This document shows, piece after piece, positions 42,895 through 51,857 of a stretch of 64,000 nt of DNA (position 1 is the stretch's first letter; each line of letters starts with the position of its first letter). A program made the position numbers and the translations under genes. The notes beneath the pieces were generated by a model. The model was not told where the DNA came from and did not search any database. It saw only the letters and a program-made list of their open reading frames with translations. This DNA is from Actinophytocola algeriensis. Lineage in GTDB: Bacteria; Actinomycetota; Actinomycetes; Mycobacteriales; Pseudonocardiaceae. The DNA lies in the NCBI RefSeq assembly GCF_014203735.1, contig NZ_JACHJQ010000003.1, positions 171,326 through 235,325 of the forward strand. The letters are read 5' to 3'.

Positions 42895-43403
42895 GACCCA
42901 CCCGCCTCGGCGAGGTCGACGCCGAGCAGTCTGCGCAGCGTGGCGAGGCCCTTCGCGGACTGGCTCTTGATCGTGCCCTCGCTCTTGCCAAGCGCGTGCG
43001 CGGTCTCGGTGACCGACAGGTCCTCCCAGTACCGCAGCACCACCACGGCCCGCTGACCTGCCGGTAGCTGAGCGAGGGCGCGCCGGACGTCGACGGCGTC
43101 CTCGACGCCGGCAGGCGGGCTGGCCGACACCTCGGGCACGTCCCCGACCACCGACTCGCGTCTGCGGTAGGCGCGGCGGGACTCGTCGATCGCGGCCCGC
43201 ACCATGATCTTGCGAGAGTAGGCGTCGACGCTGCCGTCGCGGCGGATGCGGGGCCAGGCGACGTAGATCTTCGTCAGCGTTGTCTGCACCAAGTCCTCCG
43301 CGCGATGCCAGTCACCTCCGCACAGCAGGTACGCCGTCCGCCGCATGACGACGGCCCGGCTGTCGAGGAACTCCCCGAACTCCGCGTCGCGGTCCTGCAG
43401 CAC
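42891..43403 (-). CDS. SigE-family ECF RNA polymerase sigma factor
   Basis: ECF sigma factor of 170 aa. Region 2: RTAYLLCGGDWHRAEDLVQTTLTKIY; region 4: LPAGQRAVVVLRYWEDLSVTETAHALGKSEGTIKSQSAKGLATLR, with the helix-turn-helix at the end. Belongs to the actinobacterial SigE-type (small, soluble) group. GTG start. Its regulon is unknown; autoregulation of the coupled membrane protein is likely. Confidence 0.9.
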   Translation of the reverse strand: MLQDRDAEFGEFLDSRAVVMRRTAYLLCGGDWHRAEDLVQTTLTKIYVAWPRIRRDGSVDAYSRKIMVRAAIDESRRAYRRRESVVGDVPEVSASPPAGVEDAVDVRRALAQLPAGQRAVVVLRYWEDLSVTETAHALGKSEGTIKSQSAKGLATLRRLLGVDLAEAGGS

Positions 43404-43466
43404 GCCCCTTGGCTTCCTCTCGCTCTCTCGCCGGTGTCATACGGCGGCGCGCCGGGTCCGGTTGTC

Positions 43467-44552
43467 TCAGAACCTCGGGTGGTTGCCGACCAGCTCGGCA
43501 CGCACCCCGTCGTCGCCTGCCGGGGCGACCTCGCCGAGCACCCACGCGGGCACGTGCCGCGCGGTGAGCACGGCCAGCACCCGGTCGGCGTCCTCGGCGG
43601 CCACCACGGCCACCATGCCAACGCCCATGTTGAACGTCTTCTCCATCTCGGCCCGGTCGACGCGGCCACGCTGCGCGATCATCGAGAACACGGGTGCGGG
43701 CGTCCACGTGCCGCGGTCCAGCCGCGCGGACAGGCCCTTGGGGATGACCCGCGCGACGTTCGCCGCCATGCCGCCGCCGGTGATGTGCGCGAACGTGCGC
43801 ACCTCGGCCTCGGCGGCCGCGGCCAGGCAGTCCTTCGCGTAGATGCGGGTCGGTTCGAGCAGCTCCTCACCGAGCGTGCGGCCGAACTCCTCGACCTGGC
43901 CCTCGAGCGGCATGCGGCCGATCTCCAGCAGCACGTGCCTGGCCAGCGAGTACCCGTTGGAGTGCAGGCCGGACGACCCCATGGCGATCAGCACGTCACC
44001 GGGCCGGACCCGCTCCGGGCCGAGCACCTGGTCGGCCTCCACGACACCGACGCCGGTGGCGGACAGGTCGTAGGCGCCGTCGGCCATCAGGCCGGGGTGC
44101 TCCGCGGTCTCACCGCCGAGCAGCGCGCAACCCGCCTGGACGCAACCTTCCGAGATGCCCTTGACCAGCGCCGCGATCCGCTCGGGCACGACCGTGCCGA
44201 CCGCGATGTAGTCCTGCAGGAACAGCGGCTCCGCCCCGCACACGACCAGGTCGTCGACGACCATGGCGACCAGGTCGATGCCGACCGTGTCGTGCACGTC
44301 CAGCGCCTGGGCCACCGCGATCTTGGTGCCGACCCCGTCGGTCGACGAGGCGAGCACCGGCTCCTTCCAGCGGTCCAGCCTGAGCTTGAACAGCCCGGCG
44401 AAGCCGCCGATGCCGCCGAGCACCTCGGGCCGGGTCGCCTTCTCGGCGAACGGCTTGAGCTGCTCGACCGCTTTCTCGCCTGCCTCGATGTTCACCCCCG
44501 CCGCCGCGTAGGTGGCGTGCGGGTGCTCGGGGGTCGCGCTGGTGTCGGTCAT
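43467..44552 (-). CDS. purM: Phosphoribosylformylglycinamidine cyclo-ligase PurM
   Basis: AIR synthetase, fifth step of purine synthesis, 361 aa. Motifs: VLASSTDGVGTKIAVAQAL, MVVDDLVVCGAEPLFLQDYIA, GCALLGGETAEHPG, AMGSSGLHSNGYSL and AHITGGGMAANVARV. Fifteen bases downstream of purF on the same strand; same order as in M. tuberculosis. Confidence 0.97.
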   Translation of the reverse strand: MTDTSATPEHPHATYAAAGVNIEAGEKAVEQLKPFAEKATRPEVLGGIGGFAGLFKLRLDRWKEPVLASSTDGVGTKIAVAQALDVHDTVGIDLVAMVVDDLVVCGAEPLFLQDYIAVGTVVPERIAALVKGISEGCVQAGCALLGGETAEHPGLMADGAYDLSATGVGVVEADQVLGPERVRPGDVLIAMGSSGLHSNGYSLARHVLLEIGRMPLEGQVEEFGRTLGEELLEPTRIYAKDCLAAAAEAEVRTFAHITGGGMAANVARVIPKGLSARLDRGTWTPAPVFSMIAQRGRVDRAEMEKTFNMGVGMVAVVAAEDADRVLAVLTARHVPAWVLGEVAPAGDDGVRAELVGNHPRF

Positions 44553-44567
44553 GGCTCCGGGTTCGGG

Positions 44568-46115
44568 TCAGGGACGCTGGAGTGCGTCCGAGGCACCGTA
44601 CCCCGCAGGCACGACCGGGGCGGCGGACCCCGCGACCCCGCGCTCGAAGCTCTCGAGCAGGTGCTTGCCGATCCGGTCCTCCTCGGGGATGGGGATCGGG
44701 TAGTGGCCGTCGAAGCACGCCGTGCAGAGCCTGCTGCGCGGCTGCTCACTGGCCGCGACCAGGCCGTCGAGGGACACGTAGCCGAGCGAGTCCGCGCCGA
44801 TCGACCGGCGGATCCCGTCGAGGTCGAGGCCGTTGGCGACCAGCTCGGCCCGCGACGCGAAGTCGATGCCGTAGAAGCACGGCCAGCGCACCGGCGGCGA
44901 CGCGATCCGGACGTGCACCTCGACCGCACCGGCCTCCCGCAGCATGCGGACCAGCGCGCGCTGGGTGTTGCCGCGCACGATCGAGTCGTCCACCACGACC
45001 AGGCGCTTGCCGCGGATCACGTCGCGCAGCGGGTTCAGCTTGAGCCGGATGCCCAGCTGGCGGATGGTCTGCGACGGCTGGATGAAGGTGCGGCCCACGT
45101 AGGCGTTCTTGACCAGGCCGGAGCCGTAGTCGATGCCGGAGCCCTGTGCGTAGCCGATGGCGGCCGGGGTGCCGGACTCCGGGACCGGGATGACCAGGTC
45201 GGCCTCGACCGGCTGTTCCTCGGCGAGCCTGCGGCCGATGTCGACGCGGGCCGCGTGCACGGACCGGCCCGCGATCGTGGTGTCGGGGCGGGCCAGGTAG
45301 ACGTACTCGAACACGCAGCCCTTGGGCTCGGGGTTCGCGAACCGCGAGGACCGCAGCCCGTGCTCGTCGATGGCGAGCAGCTCACCCGGCTCGACCTCGC
45401 GCACGAACGACGCGCCGACGATGTCGAGGGCCGCGGTCTCGGAGGCGACGACCCAGCCCCGCTCGAGCCGCCCCAGCACCAGCGGCCGCACACCGTGCGG
45501 GTCGCGGGCCGCGTAGAGCGTCGTCTCGTCCGCGAAGACCAGGCAGAACGCGCCCTTCACGTCCGGCAGCAGGTTCATGGCGGCCTGCTCGATGCCGATG
45601 TCCGCGGCCGTCGCCGCGAGCAGGCCGGTGAGCAGGTCGGAGTCGCTGGTGGCGCCCGTGGCGTTGGCTCCGCTCGTGGCGATGCCCAGCTCACGGGCCC
45701 GGTCGCGCAGTTCGGCCGTGTTGACGAGGTTGCCGTTGTGCCCGAGTGACAGGCCACTGCCGGTGGCGGTGGTGCGGAACGTCGGCTGCGCGTTCTCCCA
45801 GGTCGTGGACCCGGTCGTGGAGTAGCGGCAGTGGCCGACGGCGATGTGCCCCTGCAGCGAGACGAGCACCTGCTCGTCGAACACCTGCGAGACGAGTCCG
45901 AGGTCCTTGAACACGACGATCTTCTCACCGTCGGACACCGAGATGCCGGCGGCTTCCTGTCCTCGGTGCTGCAGTGCGTAGAGGCCGAAGTAGCTGAGCT
46001 TGGCGACTTCCTCGCCCTTTGCCCACACCCCGAAGACGCCGCACTCCTCACGAGGCTCGGGTTCGGGTCGGTCGATCTGGTCGGTCTGGTCGATGACGGT
46101 CGGATCGGTGACCAC
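44568..46115 (-). CDS. purF: Amidophosphoribosyltransferase PurF
   Basis: First enzyme of purine synthesis, 515 aa. The N-terminal glutaminase begins at REECGVFGVW (catalytic Cys after propeptide removal) with GLYALQHRGQEAAG and NGNLVNTAEL; the phosphoribosyltransferase domain has the PRPP motif VVVDDSIVRGNTQ. C-terminal Cys residues (RSRLCTACFDGHYP) suggest a B. subtilis-type 4Fe-4S site. The GTG at 46115 is chosen because GGGGAG is 9 bases upstream; a TTG three codons earlier is the alternative. Confidence 0.96.
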   Translation of the reverse strand: MVTDPTVIDQTDQIDRPEPEPREECGVFGVWAKGEEVAKLSYFGLYALQHRGQEAAGISVSDGEKIVVFKDLGLVSQVFDEQVLVSLQGHIAVGHCRYSTTGSTTWENAQPTFRTTATGSGLSLGHNGNLVNTAELRDRARELGIATSGANATGATSDSDLLTGLLAATAADIGIEQAAMNLLPDVKGAFCLVFADETTLYAARDPHGVRPLVLGRLERGWVVASETAALDIVGASFVREVEPGELLAIDEHGLRSSRFANPEPKGCVFEYVYLARPDTTIAGRSVHAARVDIGRRLAEEQPVEADLVIPVPESGTPAAIGYAQGSGIDYGSGLVKNAYVGRTFIQPSQTIRQLGIRLKLNPLRDVIRGKRLVVVDDSIVRGNTQRALVRMLREAGAVEVHVRIASPPVRWPCFYGIDFASRAELVANGLDLDGIRRSIGADSLGYVSLDGLVAASEQPRSRLCTACFDGHYPIPIPEEDRIGKHLLESFERGVAGSAAPVVPAGYGASDALQRP

Positions 46116-46178
46116 CGAGAGCAACTCCCCGTTAGAACGGTGTCAGGTACTTCCAGTGTAGGTCGTACCCAGAGCTGC

Positions 46179-46901
46179 TCAGCTCATCCGCAACGCCTTC
46201 AGAACTGTGGGATCACCCTCACCGGCGAGCTGCATCCGCCCGCGCAACTGGTAGAGGACGTTCGCGGTGCGATTGGACAGTCGCGCGTCCGCCTTCTCGT
46301 TCCGGTCAGCGGCACGCACCTCGGGTGCCTCACCTGGCGCGAACCGGACGTACCAGGCCTGCGGACCGTCCGTGCAGGACACGACGGCGGTACCGCTGTA
46401 CCTCGGCGGCGAGTCACCACGCAGCCGTGCGGCGAGCAGCGTGCCGAGCAGCTCGTCGATCGCGTCGGCGGCCTGCTCGCGGTCGGTGGGCGTGAGCGTG
46501 CGCAGCGCGGCCTGCGCGTCCCAGCGGCGCAGGTTGAGCTCGTGCGCCACCCGCCGGTGCCACACCCACGCGAGGTCGGGTGCCGCGGGCGAGAAGGTCC
46601 ACACCGGACGGTTGCCGGACGTGTTGTTGAGGACCTGCGTGGCCGCGGCCAGCTGCTCGTCGAGGTAGACGACCGGGTCGACGTCCCTGCGCACCGGCAC
46701 CGGCCGCAGTTCCACGATCGAGCCACTCGTGAGGTATCTGGTCGTCGTGTGCAGGAACCGCGCGACGTGCACGGTCAGGTCGGCGAAGGTCCAGCCGGGG
46801 CACGACGGTACGTCGTCCGCCTGGGCTGCCGTGGCGACAGCGGTACGGAACAGCCCCGCCTGCTGCGCGAACACGCCGGTCCACCGGCGGGCCGTCCACA
46901 C
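46179..46901 (-). CDS. Maleylpyruvate isomerase-family (mycothiol-dependent) protein
   Basis: DinB-fold protein of 240 aa, maleylpyruvate isomerase family. Features: VPSCPGWTFADLTVHVARFLH (metal-binding His in the first helix pair), WVWHRRVAHELNLRRWDAQ, and a C-terminal SCP-like domain (TDGPQAWYVRF). These enzymes use mycothiol for metabolism or detoxification, consistent with mshD in the window. The GTG at 46901 is supported by GGAAGGA. Substrate unknown. Confidence 0.8.
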   Translation of the reverse strand: MWTARRWTGVFAQQAGLFRTAVATAAQADDVPSCPGWTFADLTVHVARFLHTTTRYLTSGSIVELRPVPVRRDVDPVVYLDEQLAAATQVLNNTSGNRPVWTFSPAAPDLAWVWHRRVAHELNLRRWDAQAALRTLTPTDREQAADAIDELLGTLLAARLRGDSPPRYSGTAVVSCTDGPQAWYVRFAPGEAPEVRAADRNEKADARLSNRTANVLYQLRGRMQLAGEGDPTVLKALRMS

Positions 46902-46980
46902 GTGATGTCGTCCTTCCCGTACGCACACAGTGTTCGAGGAACCACCCTATGCCCACCGTCCCCGGGTTACGGTCAGTTCC

Positions 46981-47271
46981 GTGGCCGACGGTTATGAGGT
47001 TGATCCCGCGGCGTTGCGCGCCGCGTCGGGTGGGTTCTACACGGGCGCGGCAGCCGTTGACCAAGCGGCCGCGCGGCTGTCGGTGGCGCAGCTGGTGCCG
47101 GCGGCCCTCGGCGAGGTGGACGCGGCGTACGAGCTGGCGGCGGCGTTCGCCGAGTTCGTCGGCGAGCACGCCGAGGACATCAGACGTGGCGCGGCGTGGG
47201 TCACCGAGACCGGCGACGGCCTGGTCGAGAACGCGGACGAGTACGTCAGGAAGGACGTGTTCCGCGTATGA
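46981..47271 (+). CDS. EspC/WXG-like small protein (type VII)
   Basis: Helical protein of 96 aa starting VADGYEVDPAALRAASGGFY, the opening of EspC-like ESX secretion proteins (YxVDPxxLxxxA). One helix-turn-helix with AAARLSVAQLVPAALGEVDAAYELA; C-terminal AEDIRRGAAWVTETGDGL. ATGA overlap with the hydrolase downstream, a typical substrate-pair arrangement. Confidence 0.8.
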   Translation: MADGYEVDPAALRAASGGFYTGAAAVDQAAARLSVAQLVPAALGEVDAAYELAAAFAEFVGEHAEDIRRGAAWVTETGDGLVENADEYVRKDVFRV

Positions 47272-49049
47272 GCGACCCGGAAGAGCTGTACGCCCGGCTC
47301 GCGACCGGCGACACCGGCCGGATCCTGGCCGTGCTGGAACCGGTCGGCGCGGCGAGGACCCTGCTCACCGGCGTGGAGCTGAAGCCGGTCACGGAGTGGA
47401 CGGGCACGGCGGCGCAGGCGTTCGCCGCGCGGCTGACCACGTCGAACAAGGCCGTCACGGCGGCCGGTGACCGGCTTGGCGACGCGATGTCCGTGGTCGA
47501 GGCGGCCGCGGCGGCGTACGGCCGCATGCGCACGGCCGCGGACCAGACCATCCGGGCGTACCGGGCGGGCGGCATCCCCGACACGCAGGCGTCCTCGGTG
47601 CTGAACCAGCTGAAGACCAGCTACGAGGAAGTGCTGCGCTCCTACGCGGGCGCGCTGCGGGGCATCCGGCCCGCCTTCACGACCGTCACCGCCGCGACCG
47701 GCGGCCTGACCAGCGCGTCCGGCGCCACCGTGCCGCCACCCGGCACCGACCCGCGCCAGGTCGCGCAGTGGTGGCGGTCGCTGGACGAGGCGACGCGGAA
47801 CGAGTTGCTGGCCACCCGGTTCGAGGCGCTAGGCCGCCTCGGCGGACTGCCCGCGCCGGTGCTCGACGAGGCCAACAAGCACCGCATCGACGCTGACCTG
47901 ACCAGGTTCGCCGCCGCGAACACCGACCTGACGAACCAGATCGACGCGCGGGCCGCCGAGCTGGGCATCGACCCGTCGGACGAGGGCGCGCTGCGGGCGG
48001 ACCCGGCGCTGGCGGACCTGCTGGACCAGCGCCAGGACACGAACCGGTGGCTGGACAACGCGACGGAGGCGAACGCGCGGGTCGAGGAGGCCATGCGGTC
48101 GGGCTATGACACGTACGTCCTGTCCTACGACCCGGTCGGTCCCGGCAAGCAGGAGGGCACGCTCGCCATCGCGTACGGGAACCCCGACCAGGCGAGCAAC
48201 GTCGCCGTGGTGGTTCCCGGCACGGCGACCACGCTGGAGAACGGGTTCCCGAACGACAGCGCGCAGGACCTGCGGGCCGCGATGGACCAGGCGCGACCGG
48301 GCGGCAACGCGACGATCGCGTGGCTGGGCTACGACGCGCCCACCTGGGACACCACGGTTGTCAGCCCCGACAACGCCATCGCGGGCGGCGAGCAGTTGAA
48401 GTCCGATGTGGACGGTTACCGGGCGGCGGCCGAGACGCGGCAGCACATCACGGTCATCGGGCACAGCTACGGCGCCGCCACGGTCGGCTACGCGGGCATG
48501 AACGGTCTCGCGGCCGACGACGTGGCCTTCCTCGGCGCACCCGGTGTCGGTGCGTCCACTGTGGACCAACTGTCGCCGGGTGCCGGGCACGTGTGGGCGG
48601 GCGTGTCGGAGCACGACCCGGTCGTCCAGGGCACGAGCGGCAGCTGGTTCACCGCGGACGGCAGCGCGGTCGGCCCGTACGACGAGGAGTTCGGCGCGAA
48701 CCAGTTCGGCGTGCAGGGCGACGACAACCTGCTCGGCGCGCACAGCACGTACTACTCCGACCAGTCGCTCGACAACCTGGCGAACATCGCGACCGGCAAC
48801 TACGACGCGGTCACGCAGGGCACGCCGGAGACGAACTCCGCGGGCGAGCTGGTGACCGACGCGGGTGGCGGCCTGTGGGACGCGGGCCGGGAGGCGTTGC
48901 AGGGCGACTGGGACGGCGCCTGGGACGAGCTGAAGGACACCGGCCGCGAGCTGCTGAACGACGCGGGCGACGTCCTCATCGGCGGTGCGGGCGGCCTCGT
49001 GGAGGCCGGGAAGTCGGTCTACGACAACACCTTGGGCCGGATCTTCTAG
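47268..49049 (+). CDS. WXG-fused alpha/beta hydrolase (DUF1023)
   Basis: Protein of 593 aa. The N-terminal 160 aa form a WXG-like helical domain (VTEWTGTAAQAFAARLTTSN has the W-x-G turn); a middle linker follows; residues about 320-540 are a DUF1023 alpha/beta hydrolase with VAVVVPGTATT, the nucleophile elbow VIGHSYGAATVG (Ser400), FLGAPGVG and a late acid-His region (VSEHDPVVQG, LGAHSTYY). DUF1023 hydrolases with WXG heads are predicted type VII substrates or surface lipases. The TAG stop sits at the left end of MITE copy 2. Confidence 0.82.
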   Translation: MSDPEELYARLATGDTGRILAVLEPVGAARTLLTGVELKPVTEWTGTAAQAFAARLTTSNKAVTAAGDRLGDAMSVVEAAAAAYGRMRTAADQTIRAYRAGGIPDTQASSVLNQLKTSYEEVLRSYAGALRGIRPAFTTVTAATGGLTSASGATVPPPGTDPRQVAQWWRSLDEATRNELLATRFEALGRLGGLPAPVLDEANKHRIDADLTRFAAANTDLTNQIDARAAELGIDPSDEGALRADPALADLLDQRQDTNRWLDNATEANARVEEAMRSGYDTYVLSYDPVGPGKQEGTLAIAYGNPDQASNVAVVVPGTATTLENGFPNDSAQDLRAAMDQARPGGNATIAWLGYDAPTWDTTVVSPDNAIAGGEQLKSDVDGYRAAAETRQHITVIGHSYGAATVGYAGMNGLAADDVAFLGAPGVGASTVDQLSPGAGHVWAGVSEHDPVVQGTSGSWFTADGSAVGPYDEEFGANQFGVQGDDNLLGAHSTYYSDQSLDNLANIATGNYDAVTQGTPETNSAGELVTDAGGGLWDAGREALQGDWDGAWDELKDTGRELLNDAGDVLIGGAGGLVEAGKSVYDNTLGRIF

Positions 49050-49212
49050 TGTCCCGCGCCGGAAATGCGGTGATTAAGTCGGTGAATCCAGGTTTCTGCT
49101 GGCAAGGCGCCGGTTCGTCCTCGTACTGGATCGTACTCGGACGGACCGGCAACGCCGCCAGCAGGAAGCTGGGCCGCCGAATTAGTTGCCTGATTTCCGG
49201 CGCGGGACACTA
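49047..49212. mobile_element. IS630-type MITE, copy 2
   Basis: Same 166-bp element as at 41507-41672, four mismatches, same orientation. It sits exactly between the hydrolase (stop TAG at 49047-49049) and the SCP-like gene (minus-strand stop TAG at 49212-49210), so both stop codons are read from its ends. Deleting the element would leave one CTAG palindrome in which both genes share their stops. Confidence 0.87.
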
Positions 49213-49569
49213 GAGCCGGACGAGCGGAAGCAGCGCGGCGAGGTCCGCGCGGTTCCCGGACGCCGACACCCGGCCCGCCGCGACCGCGTCCGTCCACAGG
49301 AGACTGCCGGACGCCAGCTCCAGCCAGGTGCGGGCATCCATCTCCACCACGTTCGGCGGCGTGCCACGCGTGTGCCGCGGCCCGTCGACGCACTGCACGG
49401 CGGCGAACGGCGGCACCCGCACCTCGACGCTGCGGCCGGGCGCGACCTGCGCGAGGGTCCGCAGGCTCAGCCGCACGGCCTTCGCCAGGTCGGGGCGGGC
49501 AGGTGCGTCCCACGGCAGGACGGCGGCGACCGCGTCCCGCATCTCGCGGGGGTCGATGGGAGAGCTCAC
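49210..49569 (-). CDS. Sterol carrier family protein (Rv0807-like)
   Basis: Soluble protein of 119 aa, SCP2-like fold, found next to purF in actinobacteria (Rv0807 in M. tuberculosis). Features: [33 protein letters not shown] (with TRGTPPN following), [21 protein letters not shown] hydrophobic ligand is likely, identity unknown. The GTG overlaps the EspG stop (GTGA), which places it at the end of the cassette 2 operon. Its stop codon now lies in the MITE end. Confidence 0.72.
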   Translation of the reverse strand: MSSPIDPREMRDAVAAVLPWDAPARPDLAKAVRLSLRTLAQVAPGRSVEVRVPPFAAVQCVDGPRHTRGTPPNVVEMDARTWLELASGSLLWTDAVAAGRVSASGNRADLAALLPLVRL

Positions 49570-50378
49570 TGCGACACCTCGCCGACGATCTCGTCCAGCA
49601 GCTCACCGACGTGGTGGGTGAGCTTGCGCAGGTCGGCGGGCGAGATGGTGGTCCACAGCGTGCCGTCGTCCGCGGGCCGCCGGACCTGCACGTACCTGCC
49701 GTCCTCCGTGTCGAAGAACGACACCACCCTGGTCGCGCGTCTGCGTCTGCCCAACCGGTCGCGGGCGGCGGCGCCGAAGTTCCCCATGTGCGCCACGTCC
49801 TTGATCATCTCGGCCAGCGCGGTGGCGTCGTCGGGCCGCAGCCCGCCGGACAGCAGCGCGTGCCCGAAGCCCTCCCGGGTCCCGGCCGCCCCGTTGGCGG
49901 CGGCCTCGAAGTCGGCGGTCCGCAGCGTCACCGACTGACCCGGCCCCGCGGCGACCGAGGGCAGCACGGCCAGCGCGGCGGACGGCAGCCCGGTCATGGA
50001 CGCCGACCGCAACGTCACCGAGCCCTCCGACAGCTCGGCGACCGCGGCGGACTCCCCGGCGGAGGCGGCGAGCACGCGCACGTTGCGGCCCACGTAGGCA
50101 CGCACGTCGACCTCGCGTTCCGGCCGGGCGAGGACCGTGAGCAGCGCCTCGATCTCCGGGTTCACGTCGACCGGCCGCCCGAGCCCTCGGGCTTCCAGGC
50201 CGGCCCACACCCGGGCCTCGATCCGTTCCCGCTCCTCGAACGTCTTGCCCGGTGAGGGCACCTTCACCACGAGCGGCAGCGCACCGAGCCGCAGGTGCTC
50301 CCACAGCACGTCGAGCTCGAGGGCCGACAGCGTGATCGGCGCGGTCTCGCGGTCACCGATCGAGAAGGTGCTGGTCAC
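49566..50378 (-). CDS. ESX secretion-associated protein EspG family (cassette 2)
   Basis: Protein of 270 aa, homologous to the cassette 1 EspG at 7227-8000: shares [15 protein letters not shown] at the start, [11 protein letters not shown] in the centre and a C-terminal [24 protein letters not shown] strand region. Predicted chaperone for the PPE-like protein upstream (69 bp away). Translationally coupled to the SCP-like gene downstream. Confidence 0.8.
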   Translation of the reverse strand: MTSTFSIGDRETAPITLSALELDVLWEHLRLGALPLVVKVPSPGKTFEERERIEARVWAGLEARGLGRPVDVNPEIEALLTVLARPEREVDVRAYVGRNVRVLAASAGESAAVAELSEGSVTLRSASMTGLPSAALAVLPSVAAGPGQSVTLRTADFEAAANGAAGTREGFGHALLSGGLRPDDATALAEMIKDVAHMGNFGAAARDRLGRRRRATRVVSFFDTEDGRYVQVRRPADDGTLWTTISPADLRKLTHHVGELLDEIVGEVSQ

Positions 50379-50447
50379 AGCGCAACTCTACCTACGAAAA
50401 TCCGCGCGGGAAGCCGCTGAGGCGACTCCCCGCGCAGGTGGAACGGA

Positions 50448-51845
50448 CTATTCGCCGATGACGGTCGGCGAAACCCTGCGGTCGTCGCCGAACACGTCGT
50501 CGTTCTCGAGCAGGTAGTCGGGCGCGAAGTGCTCGTCGTCGTCCTCGCCGTCGGCACGCCGGCCACCGGCACCGGCCGGGCCGTGCACACCGTTCGCGCC
50601 GCGGCCGCCCGCGGCACCGGCGGCGCCGGGCCCGTTGCGGACCACGCCACCCTCACCGACCGCGCCACCGGCGAGCCCGCCGCGGCCGAGCTGCGACGGG
50701 GCGCGCTCACCGTCCAGCGCACCGGCGCCGGCGCCGCCACCCGGCAGCCCGCCGGGACCGCCGAACGGGTGCTGGCCGAACGGTCCGCCCTGGCCGGGCA
50801 GGCCCGGCCGCAGCGGCAGCGCACGCCGTGCGATGTCGCTCGCGTTGTCGCCGGGGCCGAACGGGTTGGGGCCGGTACCGAGGAACGGGGGCTGCCCGCC
50901 CGGGTTCGGGGTCGGCGTCGGGTTCGTCGGGAACTGGTTCGGCGGCGGGAACTGGGTGTTGGGCCCGGTCGTCGGCGGCACGAACACGTCCTGCGGGGTG
51001 GTCACCGAGGGCGGCAGGGTGCCGACCGGGTTGGTGGGGTTGGTGATCACCGTGCCGCCACCACCACCACCGCCGCCGCCACCGCCGGGCGGCGGGGTGC
51101 CGGGAACGAGCTCGCCGCCCGTGTTCGGCGGGAGGTTCGGCGGCTGCTGCCGCACGGACGGGGGGTTCGAGCCGCTGCCGCCGCCCGAGCCGCCGCCGGG
51201 GTCCGAGCCGGGGTCGACCGACAGGTTGTTGATCAGCACCGGGCTGACACCGCCGGTCGGCTGCGGTGCCGGGGTGGCCACCACGACGTCCGGCGGCGCG
51301 ACGAACGTGCCGAGCGTCTCCCGGTTCCAGATGCTGCTCGACTCGTAGGACTGCATGGTCTCGATGGCGCGCTGCTCGGCCTCGCTCTGCGCGGCCTCCT
51401 GCGCCTCGTGGTCGGCGGCCTGGGCGGCCACGTCCGCGGCGGGCCCGATGTTGCCGGTGGCCGCGGCGGCGCCCGCCAGGAACTTGTCCCAGCCGGACGG
51501 TGCCTGCGTGGTCACCTCGATCGGCTCCGGCATCTTGGCCCGCGCGTCGGCGATGTACTCGCCCTGGTTCTCCGACGAGACCTTCATGACGGTCGAGCCC
51601 GTCTCGGCGTCACCGGCCCACTCGGCGAGCGGGGTCAGGCCGGTCTGCGCGTTCTCGGACGCCTTGCCTTCCCAGCGGGAGCCGAGCTGGGTCAGCCGCG
51701 CGTTGAGGTCCTGGTCGACCTGCGCCAGCTCCTCGGACAGCGACGTCCAGTACATCGTCTGCGGGTCCGACGCCTTGGGACCGGGCCCGGCGTTGATCAT
51801 CTTGTACAGCTCGGGGTGTTCGTAGCCCCGCCAGCGGTAACCCAT
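50448..51845 (-). CDS. PPE-like type VII secretion substrate with Pro/Gly-rich region (cassette 2)
   Basis: Protein of 465 aa. Helical head (residues ~1-180) with LGSRWEGKASENAQTGL (W-x-G turn) and MPEPIEVTTQAPSGWDKFL; the cassette 1 homologue also carries MPEPV at the same place. Then a Pro/Gly-rich stretch (GGGGGGGGGG, PFGQHPFGG) and the conserved tail YLLENDDVFGDDR ending PTVIGE. No Sec signal. Twelve bases after the WXG-like gene. Confidence 0.77.
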   Translation of the reverse strand: MGYRWRGYEHPELYKMINAGPGPKASDPQTMYWTSLSEELAQVDQDLNARLTQLGSRWEGKASENAQTGLTPLAEWAGDAETGSTVMKVSSENQGEYIADARAKMPEPIEVTTQAPSGWDKFLAGAAAATGNIGPAADVAAQAADHEAQEAAQSEAEQRAIETMQSYESSSIWNRETLGTFVAPPDVVVATPAPQPTGGVSPVLINNLSVDPGSDPGGGSGGGSGSNPPSVRQQPPNLPPNTGGELVPGTPPPGGGGGGGGGGGTVITNPTNPVGTLPPSVTTPQDVFVPPTTGPNTQFPPPNQFPTNPTPTPNPGGQPPFLGTGPNPFGPGDNASDIARRALPLRPGLPGQGGPFGQHPFGGPGGLPGGGAGAGALDGERAPSQLGRGGLAGGAVGEGGVVRNGPGAAGAAGGRGANGVHGPAGAGGRRADGEDDDEHFAPDYLLENDDVFGDDRRVSPTVIGE

Positions 51846-51857
51846 GGGAGTCGCCTC

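Noticed and set aside
46981-49049. The WXG-DUF1023 gene as a polymorphic toxin with immunity partner
   Set aside because: The C-terminal domain is a hydrolase rather than a known toxin fold, and the next gene is a conserved SCP-like protein on the other strand.
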